From Cristatella mucedo (Eukaryota > Bryozoa > Phylactolaemata > Cristatellidae): a DNA stretch of 15,000 nt. This document shows positions 8,086-15,000 of this stretch, piece by piece; positions within the stretch are counted from its first letter, which is position 1, and each line of letters opens with the position of its first letter. The stretch is from assembly GCA_009760855.2 (NCBI GenBank), contig WPIO01000033.1, forward strand, positions 3,247,501 to 3,262,500. The letters run 5' to 3'. The position numbers and the translations under genes were made by a program. Under the pieces are notes generated by a model. The model saw only the letters and a program-made list of their open reading frames with translations, was not told the origin of the DNA and did no database searches.

Positions 8086-8899
8086 AAAAGAATGGAATGT
8101 CAGAAACATTTCAATCGGGGTTCAAGAGGCAGCATTCCACTAAAACTGCTCTCCTCCGAGTTAACAATGGCATTCAATACAGCAACGACCACGGGAATAT
8201 AACTGCCCTAGCTCTGATAAATCTATCATCTGCCTTTGATACCATTAATCACGATTCTATACTTGAATGATTGGGAACAACGATCGATCTGGCAGACGGG
8301 GCACTGGAGCAGTTTAAATTTTACTTGTCGGATCGTGTTGAATCCGTGTCGCGCGGGGCTTAGGTTTTACCCACGAGACGATTTACCGGTGGAGTCCGTC
8401 AAATGTCCGTCCTCGGTCCCTTGCTGTTCTCCACTTATACTAAACGTCTGAGAAAAGTGATTAAGGCCCATGGAATAAGATATCACTTTTATGCTGAAGA
8501 CACTCAGCAGTATTTGTCATTCAAATCTCTGAATCTGCGGCAGAAGCTGATAAGCTGAATGCCTTGCCGACACTTGATCCTCGATGTAAGAGATTTCTTG
8601 AAACTAAATGACGATAAAACTAAGCTGCTGCTCCTAGGAACCCCTAAGCGTGTGGCTGGATTGGAAGGCTTTCCTCTTCTAATAGGTGATGCTGTTGTGC
8701 GACCATCACCACGTGCTCTAAATCAAGGTATAGGTATAGCTGCCTAAATTTTAAAAGCTTCATTCAGAAGACTGCTTCTACAGCTAACCATCACGTCCGA
8801 TGATTATCTGAGATAAGGAGTTATCTTCCACGGTGGCTTGTAAAATATTGAACTAGCTCCTTATTTCTTTCTCGGCTTGATTATTCTAATTCCCTTTTT

Positions 8900-9390
8900 G
8901 TTGGGCTACCAAAAAAAGCAACTAGGCCATTGCAAATGGCTATAAATATGGCTGCAAGACTGGTTTTCAAGTCCCAGGCGTTTGACCATGTGTCTCCGTT
9001 GCTAAAAGAGCTAGGATGGCTGCCGGCTAATCAACGAATACAGAGCGAAGTTCTTAAGCTGTTGCAGAAAGCCCACCACAGCTTGGTTCCTCCATACCTA
9101 GCTGAACTGCTGCTTTAGTTTCAGCCTCCTCGTGCCATCAGGTCCTATATAGACAATAAATTAGCTTTTCCATTCTTTCGCTTAAAGGCCGTTGGCAATA
9201 GAAGCATTAGCTCTGCAGGTCCTAGACTGTTGGAACTCGCTTTCACGATTCTTACGGCACGACAACTGTCTCCTGCTGCTGGCAATTGCCCATCCTTTCC
9301 AGCGGTCATGAGCTGCTACTTCCATGCTACACACTACTTCAACTGCTCTCCTGACTCTGCCATTCTTCCCTTGTTTCTCTTTGTTGCATG
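8900..9390 (+). pseudogene. LINE family 2 C-terminal region (decayed)
   Basis: The translated blocks MAINMAARLVFKSQAFDHVSP, LLKELGWLPANQRIQSEVLK and LVPPYLAELLL match the LINE C-terminal pattern (NxAARLV...HxxPLLxxLxWLPxxxRIxxKxL...PxYLxELL). A stop lies at about 9117, and reading on gives IRSYIDNKLAFPFFRLKAVG and SAGPRLLELA, the degraded end of the same region. The equivalent segment is seen intact in L2 copy B. It is non-coding now. Confidence 0.75.
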
Positions 9391-9935
9391 AGCTGAAGTC
9401 AGTTGGCTACCGAATGCGTACCACAAGCCGCTTAGGCTGAGAGTGCTCTACACAAAACTCTCCTGCGTAAAATCCACATAGTCGTTGCGCCGTCGTGGAG
9501 TTACAGACGGAGATACATTACATTGCATTACAATATTGTCAAACGTGACTCTGCAACCATGTGGAGGGCAAGAGAGTAGAGGCTGTGAAAGCTATCAATG
9601 GTGGACTGAACAGCGTTCGTTGTAGGTCTTTTGGAGCAACTTTCTGGGGACACAAGTGGAACACTTGAAACAGGAAGTGAAGCCGGCAGTCTCCTACATC
9701 GTATTTTAAACTTTAAGAATTTTTTTAAATTGAACAATGATAAAAACCAACTTAATAGTTATGGGCAAACCAAGTGTGATTCAGAAACTGGAAAGGCTAA
9801 CGCTCAAAATCGGCTCTGCCAGCGTATATCTTGTTAAATATGTACAAAATCTAGGTATCATGTTCCAAAGTGTCCTTTTGTAAGACGACCAGTCAGCTCC
9901 AGAATAATCTCTCTCTACTTTCAGCTATACAACAT

Positions 9936-10464
9936 AGCTAAACTTCGGGCTTTTTTAGACAGGGATATCGCATCCAAGTTGGTCCATGCATTCGTGACAT
10001 CCCGTCTCGACTTCTGCAACTCACTGCTTACTTGCCTACCAGCATGTGCGATCAGGCGATTGCAGCTGGTGCAAAACTCCGCAGCTAGGCTTGTCTGTCG
10101 TGAACGTCGCAGTTGCCACATTACTCCGCTTCTCGCCGACCTGCACTGGCTACCAGTCAAGCAACGGATTGACTTCAAGGTTTTGTCGCTCACTTTTAGG
10201 TCCCTTCATTCTATGGCTCCAACCTATCTCTCAGATATACTACCCCATCAGGCCAAGCATCGTACCACCCGCTTTTCGGAATCCAACAGTCTACAAATAC
10301 CTCATACAAACCTTAAATCCTTTGGAGACCGTGCATTTAGTTCATATGCTCCCAAAGCCTGGAACTCCCTCCCGACCTGCGTCAAAACATCCCCTGACCT
10401 GACCACATTTAAAAGGAACCTAAAAACACACCTATTTAGGACAGCATTTAGTGGGTCCCTCTGA
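9936..10464 (+). pseudogene. L2 LINE ORF2 C-terminal region, copy B (open but truncated)
   Basis: The frame is open to a TGA at 10462-10464. It reads KLVHAFVTSRLDFCNSLLTC, RRLQLVQNSAARLVCRERRS, CHITPLLADLHWLPVKQRID, FKVLSLTFRSLHSMAPTYL, then the last block GDRAFSSYAPKAWNSLP and FKRNLKTHLFRTAF. This conserved region follows the reverse transcriptase in L2, CR1 and Rex1 elements; its exact role is not settled. There is no start codon of its own, and the catalytic reverse transcriptase is missing, so it is a relic even though it is unbroken. It supplies the C-terminus that copy A lacks. Confidence 0.85.
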
Positions 10465-10631
10465 TTCGTCCTTGATGTGCTTATGCGTGCTGACACTGTG
10501 CATGCTGCCACTAACCACATTTGCATGCTGACCCTGTGCATGTCACCCCTAACCATATTATTCATTTCGTTTGTTTTTCAAGCATGATTTTACTTACCAT
10601 TCAATTGCATTTCACTTTACAGCAAATGTAA

Positions 10632-10667
10632 AGCGCCTAGAAAGAGATTAAGTTCTCTGAGGGCGCT
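10632..10667 (+). other. L2 3' tail stem-loop, copy B
   Basis: The outer arms AGCGCC (10632-10637) and GGCGCT (10662-10667) pair, and the inner arms AGAGA (10643-10647) and TCTCT (10654-10658) pair around TTAAGT. The same stem-loop ends copy C and both family B SINEs. LINE reverse transcriptases of the stringent type are known to recognise such 3' structures. Recognition here is inferred. Confidence 0.75.
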
Positions 10668-10690
10668 TTATCAAGTGAATTATTATGATT

Positions 10691-11414
10691 AAATTTTTAT
10701 CTAAATTGGTCGATGCATTTGTGACATCCAGTCTTGACTTTTGTAACTCACTGCTTTCTGGTCTACCGGCATGTGCAATCAGTCGCTTACAGCTGATGCA
10801 ATACTTCGCAGCTAGGCTTGTCTGTCGTGAGCGTCGCAGTTGCCACATCACACCTGTTCTGTCCGACTTGCACCGGCTCCCAGTAAAGTACCGCATGGAC
10901 TTCAATGTTTTGTAACTCACTTTTAGGTCCCTTCATTCTTTGTTTCCAGATTACCTATCAGATCTAGTTCACCAACAGGCTAAGCATCGTACAATTCGCT
11001 TTTCGGAATTAAACAATTTACCCATACCTCATACAAATCTCAAATCCTACAGAGACCGTGCCTTTAGTTTAATGCTCCCTAAGCCCGGAACTCACTCCCG
11101 ACTTACGTCACGACATCTCGTGACTTGACCACATTAAAAAGAAATCAAAAACGCACCTATTTCTGACAGCATTTAGTGGGTCACTGGGATTCTTCCTTTA
11201 TGTGCTAATGCGTGCTGACACCGTGTATGCTGCCAGTAACCATACTTGCATGCTGACCCGGTGCATGTCATCCGTAACCGTGTTATTCTTGCTGTTTATC
11301 GAGCGTGCTACCACTCAACATTCAATCGTGTTTTCTTTGCAGACAATTTAATGCGCCTAGAAAAAGATTGAGTTCTCTGACGGCGCTTTATCGCGTGTAT
11401 TGTTTTTATTATTA
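10691..11414 (+). mobile_element. 5'-truncated L2 LINE, copy C
   Basis: A third, more diverged copy begins in the C-terminal region: KFLSKLVDAFVTSSLDFCNS, LQLMQYFAARLVCRERRSCH, then LHRLPVKYRMDFNVL and a stop near 10915. In another frame it continues LFPDYLSDLVHQQAKHRT and later LKSYRDRAFSLMLPKPGT. Its 3' untranslated region repeats the copy B order (CGTGCTGACACCGTG, GCATGCTGACCCGGTGCATG) and ends with the hairpin tail and TATTGTTTTTATTATT. It lies head to tail directly behind copy B, either an insertion at copy B's AT-rich tail or an old tandem duplication. It is non-functional. Confidence 0.85.
11353..11386 (+). other. L2 3' tail stem-loop, copy C
   Basis: GCGCC (11353-11357) pairs with GGCGC (11382-11386). 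The inner arm AAAGA against TCTCT has one mismatch relative to copy B. The structure is slightly eroded, consistent with an older copy. Confidence 0.65.
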
Positions 11415-11439
11415 ATATAAATTGTTTGGCTCTGTTGCC

Positions 11440-12243
11440 AGTTTTGTAAAGCATCTTAAGGAAGATTGACCGCGTTCAAAAAGACTCCATGACCCAAAGA
11501 TAAATTTAAAAGACGCCTCTTGTGACCTTCACTCTCTTGAGATTGAGTTGTCGAGACTTTGAGAGGAACTGTTCCAAGAGTCACTACCATATGCTAAAAG
11601 GATATGTGAATTGTGGGGAGTTGCAGTTGAACAAAAAATCCGCCGAAGGACACAAATTCCTGGATAGCTTCTTGTCTCATTGCAGAGAATGAGACTTCAA
11701 GAATCGTAAAGGACATTGTAGATTTTTTAAGACCAGAAAATACAACTAGTTTTTCATGGCTCACTGATCTTAATTTCAAATTTGGTTTCTTGTTCGAATT
11801 TGAGCAGATTTTGAAGACACTTGACCAGAAAGCACCTCTCCACCAATGTTTATAACTTTGAGGCTTCTATTGTTTAGACGCTGATAAAATAGAGCTGTCA
11901 AAGAATATGTGACTGAAAATTGCTTCTTGCCACGCGTTACCGCTTGGCACTAAAGGAACCACCGGAACTAATGTCTTTCTATGTCAGTCATGGAGAAGAT
12001 GTGCTTCCTAATTGGAGGGTCGCCTTGCAAGTTCTTCTTACTATAGCTATATCAGTTGTTAGTTGTGAATATTCCCCTGGCAAGCTGAAGATAATCGTAT
12101 TATCTGAGAGCATTAATGGGGTAAGATCGACTCTCCAATTTCACCTTGTTAAACATAGAGAGTGAAACCCTAAAAAATATTGTCTTTTATACTGTAATAT
12201 ATTAGTTTGCCACGCTTAAGGCCAGAAAAGTTCCTCGAAGTTA
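11440..12243 (+). pseudogene. hAT-family transposase (ZMYM-like) remnant
   Basis: Translated blocks follow the C-terminal half of hAT transposases of the group related to ZMYM proteins. They are KRLHDPKINLKDASCDLHSL, an in-frame TGA, ESLPYAKRICELWGVAVEQK plus a basic run IRRRTQ, then in another frame LNFKFGFLFEFEQILKT and DADKIELSKN. Back in the first frame (11920-12165) is the hAT dimerisation region: VLPNWRVALQVLLTIAISVV, SCEYSPGKLKIIVLSES and NGVRSTLQFH, followed later by FATLKARKV near 12213-12239. The diagnostic SCER-SFSKLKLIK pattern is degraded to SCEY-SPGKLKII. In active elements this protein cuts and inserts the DNA transposon. The N-terminal zinc finger and first catalytic region are absent, probably lost at the L2 copy C side. 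It is broken by several stops and frameshifts. Confidence 0.78.
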
Positions 12244-12339
12244 AAGCTGAGATAGCTATCTTGTACCTTTACTGAAGTTAATGAAACTTTCTTGACTCTA
12301 TATGCTTGCTACCGTGTGCTTTTTGTATTTCTTCTGTGG

Positions 12340-12428
12340 TGACGCTATTTTTCTGCAATTTTTGGCATGGGGAGGGGTGCCATCTATAGCTTTGTTCCCG
12401 GGTGCCAAAAAATCTCGCTGTGCCTCTG
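12340..12428 (+). repeat. 3' terminal region of the hAT element
   Basis: Downstream of the transposase remnant is GGCATGGGGAGGGGTGCC, then CCGGGTGCCAAAAAATCTCG and CTGTGCCTCTG ending at 12428. The reverse complement of the end begins CAGAGGCACAGCGAG, a CAG-initiated terminus as in hAT elements. The end of the 733-1017 repeat is similar. I found no matching left terminus or 8-bp target duplication. Confidence 0.45.
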
Positions 12429-12507
12429 ACTCATGTTGACCCCACCATCATAACCACGTCCACGACAATTGGCAATAGTATGACGGTTATTCTATGCCGA
12501 GCTGGTT

Positions 12508-12569
12508 TGGTCTAGCGGTTAAGGTGCTCGCCCCGACCAAGGTCTGACTAAGGTCGTGGGCTCAAGCCC
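12508..12569 (+). promoter_or_regulatory. Internal Pol III promoter (A and B boxes) of family B SINE
   Basis: TGGTCTAGCGG (12508-12518) and GGCTCAAGCCC (12559-12569) match the tRNA A-box and B-box patterns with tRNA-like spacing. The deleted copy at 5861 lacks the second box. Confidence 0.6.
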
Positions 12570-12583
12570 CGAGGCATATGTGA

Positions 12584-12619
12584 AGCGCCTGAATAGAGAT
12601 TAAGTTCTCTTGGGGCGCT
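12584..12619 (+). other. L2-type 3' stem-loop in SINE tail
   Basis: AGCGCC (12584-12589) pairs with GGCGCT (12614-12619), with inner AGAGA/TCTCT arms around TTAAGT. The arms and inner loop are identical to those of L2 copy B. The sequence between outer and inner arms differs, so the paired parts are what is shared best. Confidence 0.75.
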
Positions 12620-12640
12620 ATATAAATGAATTATATATAT

Positions 12641-13620
12641 TCGTCTGAATTTCAGCAATGGCAGTGCACAGAGTAGAAGACAGCGCAGATTTTGCTCACC
12701 TGCTTAAATTCGACGAATCCCTCGTGCAGCACACACTCTTGTCTTGACCTGAACGAAACTGTTCACAACAGTAGCCAACTCTATCTTACTCGCATCTTAT
12801 GTCTCGTCCGTCATAATGCAGTAATAAGCCCGGCCTTGCTCATCGTCGAGGGTCTGGGCGCTGGGGGTTGCCGCTAGGTATTTAAGCGGAGAAAAAGGAA
12901 AAAGGGAAGGGTGAACAGGGTGAATAACGGGCTTGGTGTTTGTACGACCAGGAATAAAGCTGGTTGTGGCAGCTGCTGCTGTCGTTGCATGACAGCTGCT
13001 ACTTGCTCCCCAAGACGTCTCCACCTTCAGACCAGAGCTACCCACAGAACTTGGCCGTTCCTACACTGTACCCCGAGTTGCTAGTGAGGAGGTATGTTGG
13101 TTTCAGGTTGCATCCGGTGGCTCGACTAGACTAGGTGGCGGTAACTGCCATCTACCCATTGGTTTAGCCAGTGGCTGTAGCCTCTCTTTGACCCCCTTTT
13201 AAGATTTCTCGGGATTACCCTTTTGACTCACTTCGTCAGGGAAAGAACAGAAGAGTTTGAAAATATCTGACTGAATGTTATTCGAAACCACTTCAAAAGC
13301 TGAACAATTGTTCGCAGACAGTGTTTAGTTATGGCAGGTCTCCTGGACCAGCACGCTGCCGCTTCAGACTGTATTATTTCATTTAAGTGTGTCTGTGCCT
13401 AACATATAGACAAATAAACTCACTAGTGATTTTGTAGTATTGAGATCGTGGATTGTTGGTCCAATAGTAATAGTTTACAATCGGACAAGTAAACCTGGTT
13501 GGTCCAATTTTCCCTAACATGTCGAGGTGTAAAAGAACCTTGTCAGGTTATCCCAAAAGCTTAGTTTTATTTTAACCTGCCTGCGGAAACGGTAAGAGCG
13601 ATGAGAATTTAGTTAAAATG
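12641..13620. other. Unassigned stretch with weak LTR-like segment
   Basis: No gene was recognised. TATTTAAG (about 12880-12887), AATAAA (12953-12958) and a CTACA end at 13065 resemble an LTR layout. I could find no start paired with a 5-bp target duplication. A small hairpin GCTGTC/GACAGC lies at about 12972-12990. AATAAA recurs near 13410. Confidence 0.35.
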
Positions 13621-13627
13621 TTCTATT

Positions 13628-14020
13628 GTGAATAACTCGCCTAAGGGAATAGTCGCACATAAATCGCCAGAGGGAATAGCTACTGGCATACTAGCATCAA
13701 TTAACTCAGTAGTAAGCGCTCCATTGGTTAATGCAGCTTCCTTGATTAATTTAAATGATAATGTGCAATTGCTTCAAGCTCAAGATGTTTTTCTAACAAG
13801 AGGGCAGGCTCATTATTCCTTATCATTACTGCTGCTGCGAAACCGTCATTGCACGCAGCCGAAAAGAAATCAAACGATAATTATTTACCGAATTATTCGT
13901 AGACCATCGCAAACAAACAGGCTTGCAGAACTACCTTCGGGGATTGCAGCGGTGAGCTTTTCCGCAGCAGTGAATAATCCGGTTGCTAGTCAACATGGTC
14001 AAACTACTTTAGATCCATAG
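13628..14020 (+). other. Unrecognised ORF of about 130 codons
   Basis: The frame is open for about 390 bases ending at TAG (14018-14020), with no ATG near its start, so it could be an exon piece or chance. I recognise no domain. Near the start it contains a short repeat: SPKGIVAHK then SPEGIATGI, encoded by two TCGCC-NNAGGGAATAG units 25 bases apart. The first half is rich in Ala, Ile, Leu and Asn; the second half has a basic patch. No splice signals were identified with confidence. Confidence 0.2.
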
Positions 14021-15000
14021 TCCATGAAAGATATAAGGCAATTCAGCCTGGGCAAAGACCGGCCTTTTTTAAGCAGTGTCTCAGATCACACGCCATCTTC
14101 ATTCTTGCAAAGCTCTTCTAATAAATTCAAGGGAGCTAAAAAATTGATTATAACTCTGCGAACATAAATATTGAAAAAAGCACAGTTGGCCAGATAATTT
14201 TCTGAGTATGATTCGAAACGACTAGATTGATGTGATGAGCTAAATTAAAAAATAAGAAAAAGAAATTGTAGAGGCTGTTAGGCATTAGTTTCAACCCATC
14301 ATGTGGTAGATCATGTAATATTTATGGTCGTCGAAAGCTATCTCCATGAGCAGAAAATGAAAGCGATGCCTTATGCAAACATTACTGAGGTAAAGCTTAA
14401 AAATTTCGGAACTCGGACAATACAATTGACAATGTGAAGTGCATCATGTGCTTATAATTCTTCCAATTATCTAAATAGAAATGAAGTCTGAGCAAGAATA
14501 GCATTTTACTGTTCTTATAATCAAAGCTCTTAAAATGACCTTACAAAAAGCTTTTAGAACGAGGCTGTCTCGCATTAAATCGCCCAGGATCGGCACGGTT
14601 TAAGTCAGAAACAGTACGCAAAAGCTGATGAGGATTCGACCTTCACTATAACCTGGACACCATATTAAAAAAACCGAGGAACGAAATCAATTCAGGCCTG
14701 TCTAAAAGGTTATCGGCTCTTGGCATAGTTACGGGAAAGCCTAAAAGTGTTTTTCTTGCTGCTATTGTGTCCAATCTTGCAGATGGAGAGACTACACTTT
14801 GTTTGTGATCTATATAAAGAGCAAGTCAATGCTGTGTCACTCTTTGGTGGAAAGACTTGAGACAGCTGGCATAGTAAGACGCTATGACAACGAGACCATT
14901 CAGTCTCAGAAGGGCATTGAAAATTTACATGATTACTTATTTTTTCGTCAAGACCGGCTCTGCCAATTCTCGTTAAAATTGCACGATCTAATCTAAGAAA
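14021..15000. other. Unassigned AT-rich stretch
   Basis: I see no gene, RNA or transposon that I can support. A 65-codon frame at 14799-14996 runs close to the window edge and has no recognisable motif. Confidence 0.45.

Larger units (their letters stand above)
7648..8750 (+). pseudogene. LINE family 2 reverse transcriptase domain (decayed, interrupted)
   Basis: Homologous blocks in order: [35 protein letters not shown], a frameshift near 7779, then [21 protein letters not shown] up to 7856. After the LTR insertion the frame resumes at 8091 as NGMSETFQSGFKRQHSTKTA, then INLSSAFDTINHDSILE (motif A). A TGA at 8268-8270 and a further TAG near 8360 follow. Then come [18 protein letters not shown] (motif B), [15 protein letters not shown] (motif C) and, in a shifted frame, DVRDFLKLNDDKTKLLLLG. 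The catalytic YADD reads YAED (8490-8501), so the first Asp has become Glu. This was a LINE polymerase and is now non-functional. Confidence 0.82.
7648..9530 (+). mobile_element. Degenerate CR1/L2-group LINE, family 2
   Basis: A second LINE, distinct in sequence from copies A to C, runs on the plus strand. It covers the N-terminal reverse transcriptase region (about 7648-7856 and 8091-8750), a gap of poor similarity (8760-8900), and the C-terminal region (8900-9390). It is split by the solo LTR at 7857-8085. It ends near a short CATTA-type repeat at about 9510-9530, which I take as a possible tail. The endonuclease half is absent, as expected for 5' truncation during target-primed reverse transcription. 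Numerous stops and frameshifts show that it is much older than L2 copies A and B. Confidence 0.8.
9700..10690 (+). mobile_element. 5'-truncated L2 LINE, copy B
   Basis: This is the 3' end of the same L2 family as copy A. Similarity starts near 9700 in the region after the reverse transcriptase, where AATTTTTTTAAATTGAACAA corresponds to the FLKLNDDK segment. It passes through a decayed stretch and then an open C-terminal frame. The 3' untranslated region follows, with a short internal direct repeat built on GCATGCTGACNCTGTGCATG (about 10485-10545), and then the hairpin tail and a TGAATTATTATGATTA end. The 5' truncation is typical of target-primed reverse transcription. Copy C starts immediately after the tail. 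Confidence 0.88.
12492..12640 (+). mobile_element. tRNA-derived SINE, family B, full copy with L2 tail
   Basis: The head (from TATGCCGAGCTGG) has an A box TGGTCTAGCGG (12508-12518) and a B box GGCTCAAGCCC (12559-12569). Its TATGCCGAG start and CGAGGCATA end can pair like a tRNA acceptor stem. The tail GAAGCGCCTGAATAGAGATT, AAGTTCTCTTGGGGCGCT and ATATAAATGAATTATATATA closely matches the 3' end of the L2 copies at 10626-10690 and 11344-11414. A tRNA-like head plus a LINE-derived tail is the classical build of a SINE that borrows its partner LINE's reverse transcriptase. The two anticodon-region blocks CCGACCAAGGT and CTGACTAAGGT look like a small internal duplication. This copy keeps all the parts and could be recent. 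Confidence 0.85.

Noticed and set aside
12508-12569. A genuine tRNA gene at the SINE heads
   Set aside because: The A and B boxes are present, but the anticodon region is duplicated or irregular and an L2-like tail follows directly, so this is a tRNA-derived SINE. The same reasoning applies to 138-199.
12806-13065. Third solo LTR
   Set aside because: TATTTAAG, AATAAA and a CTACA end are suggestive. I compared the 5 bases before each upstream TG with those after each possible CA end and found no matching target duplication.
14265-14278. 14-base exact match to 1180-1193 (ATTGTAGAGGCTGT), possibly another family A SINE start
   Set aside because: Similarity stops at once on both sides, and no B box or body blocks follow.
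14799-14996. Possible receptor-type exon at the window edge
   Set aside because: The 65-codon frame has no motif I can match with confidence, and no splice signals support it.
1-15000. CRISPR array, bacterial operon or phage-type system
   Set aside because: No regularly spaced identical repeats and no Shine-Dalgarno-led gene clusters. The coding content is eukaryotic retroelements plus a spliced exon.

Overview
This is a eukaryotic, probably invertebrate animal, window made mostly of transposable-element remains around one recognisable host-gene exon. The reasons are an exon with consensus splice sites, Pol III-type SINEs, APE-type non-LTR retrotransposons, a hAT transposase remnant, solo LTRs with target-site duplications, and long non-coding stretches. 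Nothing here looks bacterial or viral, and the sequence alone does not let me name a phylum.

Layout. 61-210 holds a tRNA-derived SINE (family A, minus strand). 216-732 is unassigned. 733-1017 may be a hAT-type non-autonomous fragment. 1186-1330 is a second family A SINE, abutting an almost complete L2/CR1-group LINE on the minus strand (copy A, 1330-4193). That LINE carries an endonuclease, reverse transcriptase (YADD) and C-terminal region, broken by a few stops and frameshifts. 4504-4746 is one stomatin/PHB-family exon on the plus strand, followed by AT-rich presumed intron. 5566-5810 is a solo LTR (minus). 5861-5960 is an internally deleted family B SINE. 5961-7640 is mostly unassigned, with one GC-rich unrecognised ORF. 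7648-9530 is an old, distinct CR1/L2-group LINE (family 2, plus), split by a second solo LTR at 7857-8085. 9700-10690 and 10691-11414 are two 5'-truncated L2 copies (B and C) head to tail. 11440-12428 is a decayed ZMYM-like hAT transposase with its 3' terminus. 12492-12640 is a full family B SINE. 12641-15000 has no recognisable gene.

How the parts relate. The most informative pattern is a SINE-LINE partnership. The family B SINE has a tRNA-like Pol III head joined to a tail that closely matches the 3' end of the L2 copies, including a stem-loop with AGCGCC/GGCGCT and AGAGA/TCTCT arms. This fits the known model of a SINE mobilised by L2 reverse transcriptase. Family A SINEs have a related tRNA-like head but a different body, so heads and tails look modular. 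The two solo LTRs share their termini (TGTGGTT...CTACA), both have 5-bp target duplications, and one sits in a LINE reading frame that lines up exactly when the LTR and one duplication are ignored.

All transposon reading frames in the window are broken or truncated. The stomatin exon is the only candidate for a functional host protein segment.
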